Shown here: positions 10,044 through 21,384 of the stretch, in pieces | How positions within the stretch are numbered: the stretch's first letter is position 1 | Layout: every line of letters starts with the position of its first letter | DNA from: Volvariella volvacea V23 | Taxonomy: Eukaryota > Basidiomycota > Agaricomycetes > Agaricales > Pluteaceae | Length of the DNA stretch: 64,000 bases | Assembly: GCA_000349905.1 (NCBI GenBank) | Contig: KB722738.1 | Coordinates: 925,551 to 989,550 of the forward strand | Direction: 5' to 3' | The notes under the pieces: generated by a model | The model's input: the letters and a program-made list of their open reading frames with translations, nothing else | Told to the model about the DNA's origin: nothing | The model's database searches: none | Translations under genes and position numbers: made by a program

Positions 10044-11806
10044 ATGTCAACTTTACCACCACTCAGCTCCACGTCTGGTCCAACCATAACACCTGCTGCA
10101 CCAGTTTCAGCTCCTCTTGCAGATGCACACCTCCGAAATGTGGGGTCCTCGGTCCTGAATAACCTTGTGGCAGACAAGTGCGTGCTTCACTTTTGCTACC
10201 AGATCAAGTGACATTTATACTCTGCCAGCCCATATTTTCAGGCTGGTTTCGGTCTCATGGTGAAAATTCTATCCTAGTAATTCAATCTTCTTGCCACGCG
10301 TTCTCATTAAATTTAAGGGTGTAGGTGTTGGTCTAACGGTCCTTAGACAAGCCATAGTCCTCGGATCTATCGCGCTTCGTCGGCGAATGCTCGTTACTCT
10401 GGAGATCAATAATAAAGACCGTGCCTACGAATGGTTTCTCGCGTGGATGGCGCACGAACAAGCTGCTATCACGTCGAATGGTCGATCCGCTCTACGTTCT
10501 GCACCCTGGCTGCGCAGTCATCAATTGAGTGTCGAGACCCTAGTAGAGCAACGCAAAAATGGAAGCTCCTCCATACTTTTCAAGCTCGTAGCAGGGCCAG
10601 GCATTCATTGGTTTAAATACCGCGGGGCATGGATGCAGGTACGTGTGCATTCCCACAACCGTGCCTATACCATTTCCACCGTTTGCGATCCTAGTTCTAA
10701 CTATGGACACAGGTGAAAAGAGAGAGAGAGACGCGTTCAATGCAATTGATGTCCGGTACACCTTGGGAAACTGTGACTCTCACAACCTTGTCTCGAGATC
10801 GCGACCTATTCCCCTCTTTACTTTCAGAAGCACGGGATCTTGCCATGCGTGGTCATGAGGGCAAACTGGTGATATACACAGCTTGGGGGATTGAATGGAA
10901 GCCGTTCGGCCAACCCAGGAGAAAGCGTCCCTTGCAGAGCGTGGTTCTTCATCCTGGCATGGGTGAGCGCATCGAAGAGGATGTTAAAGCGTTTTTAGAA
11001 AGAAGGCAGTGGTATGCCGATCGCGGTTTGTGCCTTGTTCTTGATGTGCCCAAGATCAGATTCTGACTTGTGGCCTCTCCCCAGGCATCCCCTACCGTCG
11101 AGGTTACTTGCTTCATGGCCCTCCGGGTTCCGGGAAAACGTCTTACATTCAAGCATTAGCCGGTTCTCTTTCTTACGACATCTGCCTGCTCAACCTATCA
11201 GAACGGGGACTTACAGATGACAAATTGAACCATCTACTGTCAAATGCACCGGAGCGATGCTTCGTACTGATTGAGGACATCGATGCCGCTTTTAATAAAC
11301 GCGTACAAACGTCAGAAGACGGGTCAGTCTACCAACTCGCCAGCCTCAATGGATAATGGCTCACGACATCTTGCTAATATAGGTACCAGTCCTCCGTTAC
11401 CTTCTCGGGCTTTCTAAACGCACTTGATGGCGTTGCATCGGGCGAGGAGCGAATCATATTTATGACTACAAATCATATCGAGAAACTGGATCCTGCTTTG
11501 ATTCGTCCTGGACGAGTTGATGTAGCGGAACTTATTGACGATGCCAGCCCAACTCAGGCACGGAGATTATTCACCCGGTTTTATGGTATTGAGGGGGATT
11601 CTTCAGATCAAGCAGAGGAAATACAGCGGCTTGGATCAATCCTGGAGGAAATAGTTGGGGACGAACTCAAAACTGGGAAGCGGATTAGCATGGCTGCATT
11701 ACAGGGCCTTTTTATTCGACACGATGCCAAAACAGCCATTACTGCATGTCGTGTCTTGTTCGTGGCGAGAAATCCACCCCCATACCATATCAATGGAACA
11801 AGGTGA
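10044..11806 (+). CDS. BCS1: BCS1-family AAA ATPase (mitochondrial Rieske protein translocase)
   Basis: Six exons give about 490 residues. The N-terminal region has [11 protein letters not shown] then [11 protein letters not shown], which form the single membrane segment region of BCS1, and the BCS1-specific domain ([18 protein letters not shown], ending [11 protein letters not shown]). The AAA module has Walker [17 protein letters not shown], Walker [13 protein letters not shown], and the sensor and arginine region [22 protein letters not shown]1 sits in the mitochondrial inner membrane and moves the folded Rieske iron-sulphur protein into complex III. The start ATG at 10044 opens the only compatible first exon. 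The stop codon is only 4 bases from that of the convergent BUD23 gene. Some fungi carry several BCS1-like paralogues, so orthology to the canonical gene is likely but not proven. Confidence 0.93.
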
Positions 11807-11810
11807 TGGC

Positions 11811-12934
11811 TTAGAACACCGGTCGTCTCTTGCGACCTGTGTACTTGGAGTCCCTTGGAACGTCCTCCTTTCCTCGCCTCCGATACAACTAGAATCAAAA
11901 GTATCATAACCAACAGGAAAATTTGTACCAGCGAGACGACATACCTGCTTCTTTTTCAGAATCCAGTCCTTGTCCTTCACAGCTTTCCGCTTTCCGTCTT
12001 TGCGCTTCGCACGATCCCTCTCTCTTCTTCGTTCAAACATCACTTTGGCATCCTGCTCCTCGTCACCTTCGAGGCCTTTAGGTAGTTGCTGCTTGCTTTC
12101 GCTGCTGCCTACAAATAGACACAGGAATATCTTCTTTGCTTTATTTGAATTCGGGTAATCCACTACAACGCCACCTCCAAATCCAGCTCTTTGAGCAATA
12201 GATGTGATTAGTTGAATTTGATCGTCAGATGAGGGATAAAACTGGAAAACGGCCCGAGATGGATTTTTGAGCACGGAGTAGAGCGTTGTAAAGAATCGCG
12301 TCAGGCGGTGAGGTGGGGATGATGTAGGATGCGAGGTTCCGGCATTCAGAAGCCATTGGAGGACAGACACACTGCATAATTACGAGTAATTTATCAAGCA
12401 AACCGACTGAATGGTGGACTAAATACCTAATTGCACCATCAAAACTTCCTGGTCTAAAGCCAAGGCCCTGACCAATGTCTTGCAGGAATAGGTCGCCTTC
12501 AACCTCGCGTTCCAAAGCAACCTCTAGCATACGTGGGTCAATCATCACGCGCTATCGCACAATCTTAGTGCAATTACCAAGCATGCTGGGTGCAATGTCG
12601 ACCCCTGCCCATATGTATCCTTCTTGATCTAAAATTTCCCCTGATAGACCAGAGCCACAACCAATATCTAGCAGATAGGCGGGCTCATCAGGTGGCAGGT
12701 TTAACAGTTCCAAAGCACGATAGGTCATGTCTGCCTGGATTTGTTGATTTCGGGTACTGTGGAGGGATCAATTGGGACAAGATTTACGACTACGACTGGG
12801 ACAGACTTTGAAGTGTATTTTTTCGCCTCGGAGTCTCCATAGTACTAGATGTTGGTAAGCTGCTGATGTGCTGATGGGATGATACTCGTATCACTTACAA
12901 TTTCTGGCGGTGCTTGTAGCTCAGGTCGAGACAT
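11811..12934 (-). CDS. BUD23: 18S rRNA (guanine-N7)-methyltransferase BUD23
   Basis: Six exons give about 280 residues. The N-terminus [24 protein letters not shown] is the BUD23 signature. The class I SAM-binding motif is [17 protein letters not shown], followed by GVDIAPSML and [17 protein letters not shown]. The C-terminal WBS-methyltransferase tail reads [20 protein letters not shown] and ends in a basic RKRRPVF. The enzyme makes m7G in 18S rRNA and works with TRM112 during small-subunit maturation. The final intron splits the tail at KKKQ; the stop codon lies 4 bp from the BCS1 stop, so the two 3' ends must overlap as transcripts. Confidence 0.96.
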
Positions 12935-13187
12935 GGTGGGGGTAATAAAATTAGGGTTAGGAGCCCGACAAGCGATCAAGCCACGGACCCTTCGCACTCT
13001 ACTTAGAGCACTGCGGTACCAACGGTTCAAACAAAACACCCTAGTGCTGGGAGAGGAGCCACTATTATTTGCATCGTGTCCGGTGCCAGTGTGGTGGGAC
13101 ACAACCAATTCACACTAGATCACAAGATTATGGTGCTAGTGAACGTATCATTCTCTATTCCCGAAATCAACCAGTATTATCGCCCAT

Positions 13188-13967
13188 TTAGTCATCTCCA
13201 ATAGGGACCTCTTCCTCCAGATACTTCACGAGCTTGACCCGTATCTCCGTTGCCTCATCCCCGCGCAAGACGTCTGATATGAATTCAGCCTGCACTTGCA
13301 TTTGAACCTGCGATGAATCCTAATCATTATACAATGCGATTGATAGAACTTCGCTAGACGCACCATCTCCAAGGCTCCTCGTACCACACCGCACAGTACA
13401 TTGCTAAACCAGAGGCCCCCCTCTAGTGCTTCTTCCGGAAGCTCGACAAATTCCGCCAAGGGGTTTTCATCCAACGTCAGGACGAAGTAGGAACCCGACT
13501 GGCTCTGCTGAGGTACACTTTGTGGTCGGCCGGGGGAGGAAGGGGGCAGTGGGGCACCATGGGTTATAGATGGTGTGACATTGAGAAACGACTTGAACCC
13601 AACCTACGAAAAGGGGATGGTGATGAATGCTAATATGTAATTCTGTGAACAACACCTACCTTTGATATCACCTCGCCAACCTCCTTGAAGTCAGCGCACC
13701 GACCAAGGTTGCTTTTCGCCAGAAAGTCCTCGATTAGCCGTGTACCAATGTTATACCCCATCTTATCTAGTTGCTTGTTGACTTCGGCATAGTCCTCATA
13801 GTCTTGAATCAGTTGCACAACCAGAGCACCATAGGTCAACGCAAATAGCTCTGCGTTCTAGATAGAGTTAGGGAATTGTGAATATGGCTGGTCTGCAACC
13901 TCACTATCTTCTCTGTTCGCCCTTTCCAGAGGTCTTCACCGATGGTCTTGTACTGCTTGGTGGCCAT
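13188..13967 (-). CDS. BET3: TRAPP complex subunit BET3 (TRAPPC3)
   Basis: Four exons give about 205 residues. [20 protein letters not shown], then [33 protein letters not shown] and [20 protein letters not shown] are diagnostic of BET3. The C-terminus has [13 protein letters not shown] and [27 protein letters not shown]3 is a core subunit of the TRAPP tethering complex, a guanine-exchange factor for Ypt1/Rab1 at the early Golgi. A Pro/Ser/Gln-rich insert of about 20 residues ([16 protein letters not shown]) sits in the loop after [10 protein letters not shown] and makes the protein a little longer than the roughly 180-190 residues of other BET3 proteins. Confidence 0.96.
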
Positions 13968-14166
13968 GAGTGTTTAGTGATCGTGGCAAGAGCAGAAGAT
14001 GCAAAATCAACAAAGGTCACCAAGCTGAGTGAATGTCTTCTAGCATAGAATAGTGATAGAAGTGCATATTAGCGTTAAATTACAATACATCGGCCTGTTC
14101 ATCCAATAACGCCCCTCTATGACTTTATAACTATGGCTCGCACGACGAATGACGATGCATCCAACA

Positions 14167-14770
14167 CTAGTATCTGTCGAGCTGATTGAGCTTCCTCGCT
14201 GTCTTCGCATTTGTCTGGGTGTTTTGACCTCTGACGGGCAGATGCATGGCGTGTCGTTTGCCGACATAACTTCCAATCATACGTTGATGAGCGATATTCT
14301 CCCGAATTTCCCTCCTCAGTTCGGACTCGATCTTGAGCTTGGAGAGAGGATCCACGTAACCCTTCTTGACCTCCTGTCCGCGTAACTTGGCTCTCTTAGC
14401 CTTTTTTTCTTCCCTCTGTATCCGTAACTGGTTGAATTGCGCTTGCAGCTCTTGCATACTAGTGTTTGCAGGGGGAGCTACATATTCTAGGTCGGCTAGT
14501 GGATAACGGGGTATAGGAGGTGCGGTTGAGGGCGAAGACAAGAAAGACGCGAGGGCCGTGACCTGGAAGGGGGTAAGGTCTCCCACTTTGCACTTGTCAT
14601 GAATTTGGAGACGGGCACATAGCCGATGAGCTACGTTGTGCCCAATTCCATAAAATTGTGTGAGGGCAAACTGGAGGCACATTCAGACCGCACGCGCGTA
14701 GAGAAGGAGTAGCAAGACTTACCCGTGTAAGGTGTGTGTCCCGGAGGTTCACCCCAAGTATATGGACCAT
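14167..14770 (-). CDS. SWS2: Mitochondrial small ribosomal subunit protein uS13m
   Basis: Two exons give about 184 residues. The N-terminus [16 protein letters not shown] followed by [18 protein letters not shown] is the S13 helix-two-turn-helix region. The C-terminus has [22 protein letters not shown] and ends [11 protein letters not shown], the conserved rRNA-contacting S13 tail. Between these lies an unusual stretch of about 90 residues that is Pro-rich then strongly basic and helical ([19 protein letters not shown]). Cytosolic uS18/S18 has a different tail, so the mitochondrial (bacterial-type) form is the better call. It shares a 116-bp divergent promoter with XAP5. Confidence 0.9.
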
Positions 14771-14886
14771 TTCGAGTGAGGGTTCCGAGTTCACACAAAC
14801 ACTTAAATTCTGGTCAACGTCTTACGTAAGATATCGGCCCTTACTTCAACACCTTCAGCAACAGCAGAGGCCACGCTGTACTCGGC
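14771..14886. promoter_or_regulatory. Short divergent promoter, uS13m / XAP5
   Basis: Only 116 bases separate the two start codons. Both promoters and both leaders must fit here or overlap the first exons, so the two genes are probably co-initiated from one open region. Confidence 0.5.
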
Positions 14887-16129
14887 ATGGCGAATAGTAG
14901 ACCTGAAGGCCGACGAGAAGACGCTCTAATCAAACAAAGGACACAGCTGCGCGAGGAGTATGAACGCCAGAAGCAAAGCATCATAAACGAAACGGAGAGA
15001 GCAAGACCCTCCGCGAATCGTTTTGTTGGGCAACATGACTCCGTAGAGGAATCCCTGAAAAACAGCACAATTGGTCTCGTCCACTTGGAAGACTTCCAAC
15101 AGAAAAGGAAGGAAATTGAAGAAGCCAAGGCCCGAGAGGCTGCACGAACAAGCGAGCTCAAGTATGTGCCCCGATTTCCCATTTTTGCGTCGTTTAGGCA
15201 GCAGGACAGGTGGCTAATAGGCCGTGGAGCATTTGTTTAGGGAAGAGAAAAGAAAGAAGAAGAGGAAAAAGATGGAGAAATCAACCTTGTCATTTGCCAT
15301 GGATGACGAAGGTGACGCGAACGAGGACAGTCAAGAGAATGGGAAGGAGAAGGATGACAGCGAGACCGCTCCTCCTACAAAGCGCTCGAAGTTTCGCAAG
15401 AACCCAGATGTAGATACGTCATTCCTTCCAGATAGGGAGCGCGAAGAAGCTGAGCGCAGGGAGCGAGAGAGATTGAGACAAGAATGGATCCACAAGCAGG
15501 AAGAAACCAAGAAGGAGGACATTGAGATCACCTATTCCTATTGGGATGGGAGTGGACATCGCAAGAGCGTCGTCGTACGTATACGTCGTTCTCGGTTTTT
15601 CTAATCTCATGCGGCGAACCAGTGCAAAAAAGGTGATGATATCGCTACCTTCCTGGAGAAGGCACGACAGCAATTCCCAGAGTTACGGGGCATCAGTGTC
15701 GACAACTTGATGTATATCAAGGTATATTCGTCTACCTCTACGGAATTCTGCGTGCTAAATTTGCTTAGGAGGACCTTATCATTCCCCACGTAGGCTGCAT
15801 ATAATCCATAAGGCTCGCACTAAACTGATATTGTAACAGCATTATACTTTCTATGACTTCATCATCAACAAGGCCAGAGGAAAATCTGGCCCCCTGTTTA
15901 ACTTTGATGTACACGACGATGTGCGCCTTCTGGCGGATGCCACGAAGGAGAAGGATGAATCGCATGCCGGGAAAGTGGTGGAGCGAAGTTGGTACCAGAG
16001 AAACAAGCACATATTCCCAGCTTCCCGATGGGAGGTAAGTCTCCAAGCTTTTACTCCTGTGCTATGGTTAATTCCTTTGGCTAGATCTTCGATCCAGAGA
16101 AGAACTATGGTAAATATACTATTGCTTAG
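14887..16129 (+). CDS. XAP5: XAP5/FAM50 family nuclear protein
   Basis: Six exons give about 310 residues. The N-terminal coiled region ([20 protein letters not shown], then [12 protein letters not shown] and [20 protein letters not shown]) and [13 protein letters not shown] are typical. The C-terminal XAP5 core has [80 protein letters not shown] and the ending [17 protein letters not shown]50/XAP5 proteins are nuclear and associated with spliceosome C-complex function and, in plants, circadian timing. The intron at about 15163-15240 was placed so that ELK joins [10 protein letters not shown]; an alternative acceptor 18 bases or so upstream would break the frame. Confidence 0.95.
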
Positions 16130-16300
16130 CATGATCATTGCTAGAATGCCATGTAATTTTGTTGCTTTGCTTTTGTCAATATATGCTAAGAGCACTACAC
16201 GCTGTGATCGGCTCGGCGACTGCCGCACCCAAACTAAGAGCACACTCGCACTGTACTGGTCAACTTGGGTACATCCCAATTGCCACCTTGACCGCCACAA

Positions 16301-17229
16301 ATGTCCGGAACCGGCGCACGAGAGAATGTCTTTGCCACGCGAATGGCATTGACGAATACGAAGCTGAGGCTGAAAGGTGCACAGACAGGACACTCGCTGT
16401 TGGCGAAGAAACGAGATGCTTTGACGACGAGATTCAGGGCGATACTCAAAAAGGTGGATGAGGTATGATTCCGCGCCGCATAGACAGAGGAATCAGACGT
16501 TCATAGCATGTATATCGTAGGCAAAACGAAAGATGGGAAAGGTCATGCAATTGGCCTCGTTCTCTATGGCCGAAGTGACGTACGCGACGGGAGATATATC
16601 GTATCTTATCCAAGAGCAAGCAAAGCAGGCCTCATTCAAGGTGAAGGCAAAGCAGGAGAATGTGTCTGGCGTGGTCATCCCTGCGTTCGAGGTTGATCGT
16701 GTACCAGGCTCAGGTTAGCCCGGTTTCTTGCTGCCGTGAATTGGGCTGATGTTCACGCCAGACTTTAATCTGACTGGGTTGGGCCGAGGCGGCCAACAGG
16801 TCCTTCGCGCTAAAGAAATCTACGCTAAAGCTATTGAAACACTCGTTGAACTTGCATCGCTGCAAACAGCTTTCACTATCCTCGATGAGGTCATTCGCGC
16901 AACGAATCGACGAGTCAACGCCATTGAACACATCGTGATACCAAGACTTGACAACACCATAAAGTACATTATGAGTGAACTCGATGAAATGGATCGTGAA
17001 GAATTCTTCCGGTATGATTTTTCTGCTTTTATCCGAAGACCTTATAAATCTTGGATTGGATGACAGACTCAAAAAAGTGCAAGGGAAGAAAAAACGTGAC
17101 GCAGCAGCGAAAGATGCCAGTCAAGAATTACAAGATGTCCCGCCACCGAGATTATTGGCCGTAGAAGAGGCAGAACCAGAGGCTCCTACAGATTTATTGG
17201 CCGTGAAGGACGAAGATGTGATATTTTAA
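16301..17229 (+). CDS. VMA8: V-type proton ATPase subunit D
   Basis: Four exons give 256 residues, the same size as yeast Vma8. [40 protein letters not shown], then [26 protein letters not shown] and [13 protein letters not shown] are family hallmarks, and the second half ([39 protein letters not shown]) forms the other arm of the coiled-coil rotor. Subunit D is the central stalk of the vacuolar ATPase V1 sector that couples ATP hydrolysis to rotation. The acidic C-terminal tail ([12 protein letters not shown]) varies between species. It lies 171 bases downstream of XAP5 on the same strand but has its own leader. Confidence 0.97.
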
Positions 17230-17439
17230 TTCGTACTGCCCATTATTGTTTTTTGTACATGCTCCATAGCAATGCATATTCGATGGACTTATGGAAGTCA
17301 ACTCAAGTCGAGGGCAGACTAGCTGACAGGCATATCTGGTGCGAAAAGCGGAGATACAGGGAAGGGTGACAGAAGCAAGTAGAGAATGAAATCAAGGAGA
17401 AGATCACTGGGGAAGGAGGTAGATCAGAAAGAGCGTCAT

Positions 17440-18114
17440 TTATATAGGCACATTGAAACGGACCTCAGCCATCTCAACATCTTGCGATGCTTCCTTCTTT
17501 CGGTCTTTCCTCTCTAGGATTGCCCGTCTGCAAAAGGTCAGGAATATGACATACTTTCAAATCAAGACACATACCGGTCCTTATCAAGCTTGATGTTGGT
17601 GATGACAACATTGCTTGGGTGGATGCCAATGGGAGCAGAAGCGCCATTGGACTTGTCGCGTTGTACGCGGTCGACGTGGATCACCCACTTCTTTCGGTAC
17701 ACTTGAGTAACCTTGCCCTCTCTGCCCTTGTACTTTCCGCGCACGATACGGACTTCATCATCCTTTCGGACTGGTAGTGATCGAGTCTACTTGGACCATC
17801 AATACATATATGGGGGTGTAAATTATCGTGAACTAACGTTGTGCTTGACGCGAAGCTCTTTTGAGAGGGCAGACGACATGATCTTTCGGCGAACGGAGGA
17901 GGGGGCGCTGAAGTGCGCCTTGCGGGACTTGCGCCGCGAGGAGGAGACATCTGTCGACAAAGAGACCCATCATCAGCACTCTTGCAAACCTCATCCACAC
18001 ATCCAAAATGCCATCCAGCCCATAAACCACTTTCCACCAAGAGTTTGAGCGGGAAACAAGGAAAAGGAGCAGCATCTTTCCAAAGGAAAGCGTACAAACC
18101 GGCGTTGAACTTCA
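17440..18114 (-). CDS. RPL26: 60S ribosomal protein uL24 (L26)
   Basis: Four exons give about 142 residues. [19 protein letters not shown], then [39 protein letters not shown] with the KOW motif, and [35 protein letters not shown] match eukaryotic L26. The first exon ends after MKFNA and is followed by an intron of about 150 bp, long for this window; an early first intron is common in fungal ribosomal protein genes. The protein binds near the nascent-peptide exit. It shares a 135-bp divergent promoter with FRG1. Confidence 0.97.
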
Positions 18115-18249
18115 TTGTCGGCGGGTTTCTTGAGGACGGCGACCACGACGGCGAGATTGCGTTTGGAGGATAGTGGTGGATGCTGTTCCCACGGAGGGCA
18201 GGTTATGTCACGTGAGTTGTAAATACGTCAGACCTTGCAGAATACCCTC
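18115..18249. promoter_or_regulatory. Divergent promoter RPL26 / FRG1 with palindromic E-box
   Basis: A perfect palindrome TCACGTGA lies at 18208-18215, about 35 bases before the FRG1 start and 95 before the RPL26 start. CACGTG is the core site for bHLH factors of the Cbf1 type in fungi. Binding here is inference. Confidence 0.5.
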
Positions 18250-19256
18250 ATGTCGACCGAACGAGTCCGGGCGACCAAGCTCAAGTTCAAAGGTGAAAAG
18301 ACGAAGAAGAAACGCAAAAGGGATGACGACAATAAAGGTCGTACACTCTCAAAAAGGAGAGAGGAAGAAGAGAGCCCGGAAACATGGGTGCTTCCCGAGA
18401 CCGCAAGCGAAGTTCGTGGGCCTACCTTTATCATCCATCCTTCTGACCCCCATCCCATCTCATTGAATTTCAACTCGACGACGAATCGGGTCTTTCTCCA
18501 CCCTTTGGACAAAACCAAATCTGAGGATGATTCAGAGTTGCCCCTCCTGGATCGTGCACCAACGGACGTTGCACAGGTCTGGGTTATAACAAGGGTTGCA
18601 GGTTCGCCAACGATTAACTTGCGAACGGGTACAGGAGAAGGAAAGTTTTTGTCTTGTGACGCTCATGGTCTTGTATCTGCCGATCGTGATGCGCGAGGTC
18701 CGCAGGAGGAGTGGACTCCTGTCCTGCTCCCTGATGGGATGGTCGCATTTATGAATATTTATGAGAAATACCTGGGAGTTGATGAGGTCGCAGGCGGCAA
18801 TCTTCAGTTGCGAGGAGATAGTGAGGAAGTCGGCTTTCGCGAGCGATTCTGGGTGAAAATCCAATACAAATATAAGAAGGAGGCCCATGAGGAGGAAAAG
18901 AAGAAGAAAGATGGCTCAGTCAATGTCCAGCATATAGATGAAGAGGGCACAAAGTTTGTTTGTTTTACTCTCCATGCCAGCACCGTCTTCACCTGTTCTT
19001 GTTTAGTCGAATCCACCAGGCATGGGGCGCAGGACGGGTTGTGCTATCCAAGGAAGACAAGAAAGAAGTATGTACAAGTTTCGTATACCCTTCCGTGGAT
19101 TAACGACCTTTGCTTTAGCTGAAGCGCGCTCGCAAGGAGGGCAGACTGGCAGAAGCACTACTCGATCGCCGGGCTAAATTAAAAAGGTCTGTACCTTCAA
19201 TCATTCAAACGTTGCAGTAATTGATGGTTTTGGTGCGCAGCGATCGTTTTTGTTAA
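18250..19256 (+). CDS. FRG1: FRG1-like nuclear protein
   Basis: Four exons give about 280 residues. The N-terminus is basic (KLKFKGEKTKKKRKRDDD), as in FRG1. The fascin-like beta-trefoil core contains INLRTGTGEGKFLSCDAHG, DARGPQEEWTPVLLPDG and NIYEKYLGVDEVAGGNLQLR. The C-terminus has YKKEAHEEEKKKKDG, then after splicing GTNRIHQAWGAGRVVLSKED and LKRARKEGRLAEALLDRRA ending KSDRFC. FRG1 is a nucleolar and Cajal-body RNA-binding and actin-bundling protein, found with spliceosomes. The start at 18250 is preferred over the in-frame ATG five codons upstream because it gives the conserved MSTERVRATKLKF beginning. Confidence 0.94.
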
Positions 19257-19610
19257 TTATACGCCCAAATCCTGCTTGTATAATAGGTTTGCTGTCAAGT
19301 GCGGTTGAATCAGCTAATGACCGCAATCACCAGCCTGCACCTCTGATCCAACTCTCGCGTGGACAAGTGCTTTCTGGAGTTGTGCCACACTCAGCCACAC
19401 AGAACGGGCCTTATAACTTTGAATTATGGTAGACCATGTCCATACAGACAAGCTATTCTATACAGAATGATCAAGATGATATGAACTCCCAAGCGAAAGG
19501 GAATCTTCACATCTTGTACATGAATTTGCAGACGAGAGATGAGAAAACATGTAAAGTGCGATGGTATTAATGTGTCAGGAAACAGAACAGTAATGTGTGG
19601 AGAGGCGAAA
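19257..19610. other. Intergenic 3' flank, FRG1 / Ran (convergent)
   Basis: These 354 bases between two stop codons are AT-rich and hold no supportable gene. They most likely contain both 3' untranslated regions. Confidence 0.55.
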
Positions 19611-20684
19611 CTACAAGTCTTCGTCATCGTCAGGAAGAGGGACACCCTCAGCCTATTGCCAAAGGTGAGTACTGATATAAGAACTTGACAGTACTCGAAA
19701 GCGCACCTGTTCCAGTTCCTTTTTGTACTGCTTCATAAGCTCTTCGTCGACTTGAACCTCAGCAGGCGCCAGAGCAGGAGCAGCGACGAACTCCAGAGCG
19801 GGGTTACTGAGCAGTGTTGTAAATAAAAGCGCGCATGAAAAAAAAAGAACATCCTACCCAACGAGCTTCCTAGCCAACCAGAGGAATGGCTTCTCGAAGT
19901 TATAGTTGGACTTGGCAGAAATTTCAAAATACTGGAGGTTCTTCTTCCGGTGGAATGTCACGGCCCCAGTTTTCACTTTTCGCTCCTACAACAGACGGTG
20001 GGCTAGAATTCGCGTATTTTCACGAGATACACGCACCTTGACGTCAACCTTGTTTCCGCAAAGGACGATGGGAATATTCTCGCAAACGCGCTCAAGGTCA
20101 CGGTGCCAGTTGGGGACGTTCTTGTAGGTGATGCGCGATGTGACGTCAAACATGATGATGCCACATTGGCCTTGGATGTAGTATCCATCACGGAGACCAC
20201 CAAACTTCTCCTGGCCGGCCGTATCCCAGACGTTGAAGCAGATTGTTCCGTAGTTGGTTGTGAATGTTAGAGGGTGAACCTCGACACCCAATGTAGCTAT
20301 GGGGGAGCGATTGATGAGGCGTGTTGAGACAGTGCTTGTGCGATTCTTACCGATATACTTCTTCTCGAATTCACCGGTTAGGTGGCGCTACACAAAAAGA
20401 CGCACGATCAGCCATCTGAGATGTAATGGACGCCGTACGCGACGAACCTTGACAAAAGTTGTCTTTCCTGTGCCACCATCTCCAACTAACGGGTTGCAAT
20501 CGGGATCGGGCAGTTGTGGACGGTGGGGCGAGGAATGGATGGGAGAAAGCGAAAATTGTGGGAATCGATTTATCGATCAGGGAGATTCAAGTTGAACATT
20601 GGTTACGGCGCTGCAGGGAGAGAGACGGGGACGATACGCACCGAGAACGAGCTTGAATGTGGGAACGTTCGGTTGTTCAGTCAT
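19611..20684 (-). CDS. GSP1: GTP-binding nuclear protein Ran
   Basis: Seven exons give about 214 residues, the expected size. The start [19 protein letters not shown] runs into the P-loop [12 protein letters not shown]. The effector region is [18 protein letters not shown]3 is [20 protein letters not shown], the Ran-specific [18 protein letters not shown] follows, G4 is LCGNKVDVK, and the C-terminus is acidic, ending PLPDDDEDL. Ran drives nucleocytoplasmic transport and spindle assembly. The first intron (about 160 bp, after LVL) is the longest in the gene, and a 13-residue exon carries the P-loop. Confidence 0.98.
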
Positions 20685-21384
20685 TTGGCAGGGACTTTAT
20701 AGCGGACGAGAAAATAAACGAGGTGAACGAACGACGGAAAGTGAGGGAAAGGATTTTGAGTCAGATAAGGTTTGGTCTGGCTGCCCTTTCCCGATGAGGA
20801 AGGCGCGTGACCTCGCTGCACCTGTTCACAGGACGCGTCCGTCCAGCAGCCCTGCAGGCATGTCGTCGCGCTGCTCAGTTCCCAGCACCATGCACTTGCA
20901 GGCGATCCGGCAATCATCATTCTGTGTCGTATTTCTGCTCCGCACTGCACCCAGTTCCCTGTCTGTCCCTTCGCGGTCATATGCTTACACATCGAAATCC
21001 ATCCCCTGACCTGCCGAAAGCTGTCCGGCACCACCACTTCTTGCATGTGGTCCCTGTAAAGTTTTTCAGCCACAGTTCTCTCACAACACCAGGTCACTGC
21101 AGCCGGTGCTGAGCTGGGATGGCCGTGTTTGCGTGTGTGCGGCCAGGAGGGCGCCACAACGACGGCGCAGACGAGGCCATGGGATCGCAGTCGCCTTTGC
21201 AGACACTGGGCCGGCGGCTGATTGGTTTAGTAGGATCAAGGGACGGCAAATTATCTCCTAATAAAGATGACGACAACGCGGTTAGTTGATCGGACTGTCT
21301 CCCAAAAAAACCTGGATATGGCTCTCCCACTTGAGCATCCTTGCATTGTCGTTTGTCCACGGCCTTGCTTTACCCTCTTTCAAC
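20685..21384. other. Divergent intergenic region, Ran / MFS transporter
   Basis: At 700 bases this is the longest gap in the window. It contains an MCB-like ACGCGT at 20833-20838. A minus-strand ORF of 158 codons overlaps it but resembles no family and has no splice or codon support, so I leave the region as upstream sequence for both genes. Confidence 0.5.

Noticed and set aside
20681..21157. Minus-strand 158-codon ORF upstream of Ran
   Set aside because: It overlaps the Ran promoter and start, has no domain or splice support and a composition like random sequence.
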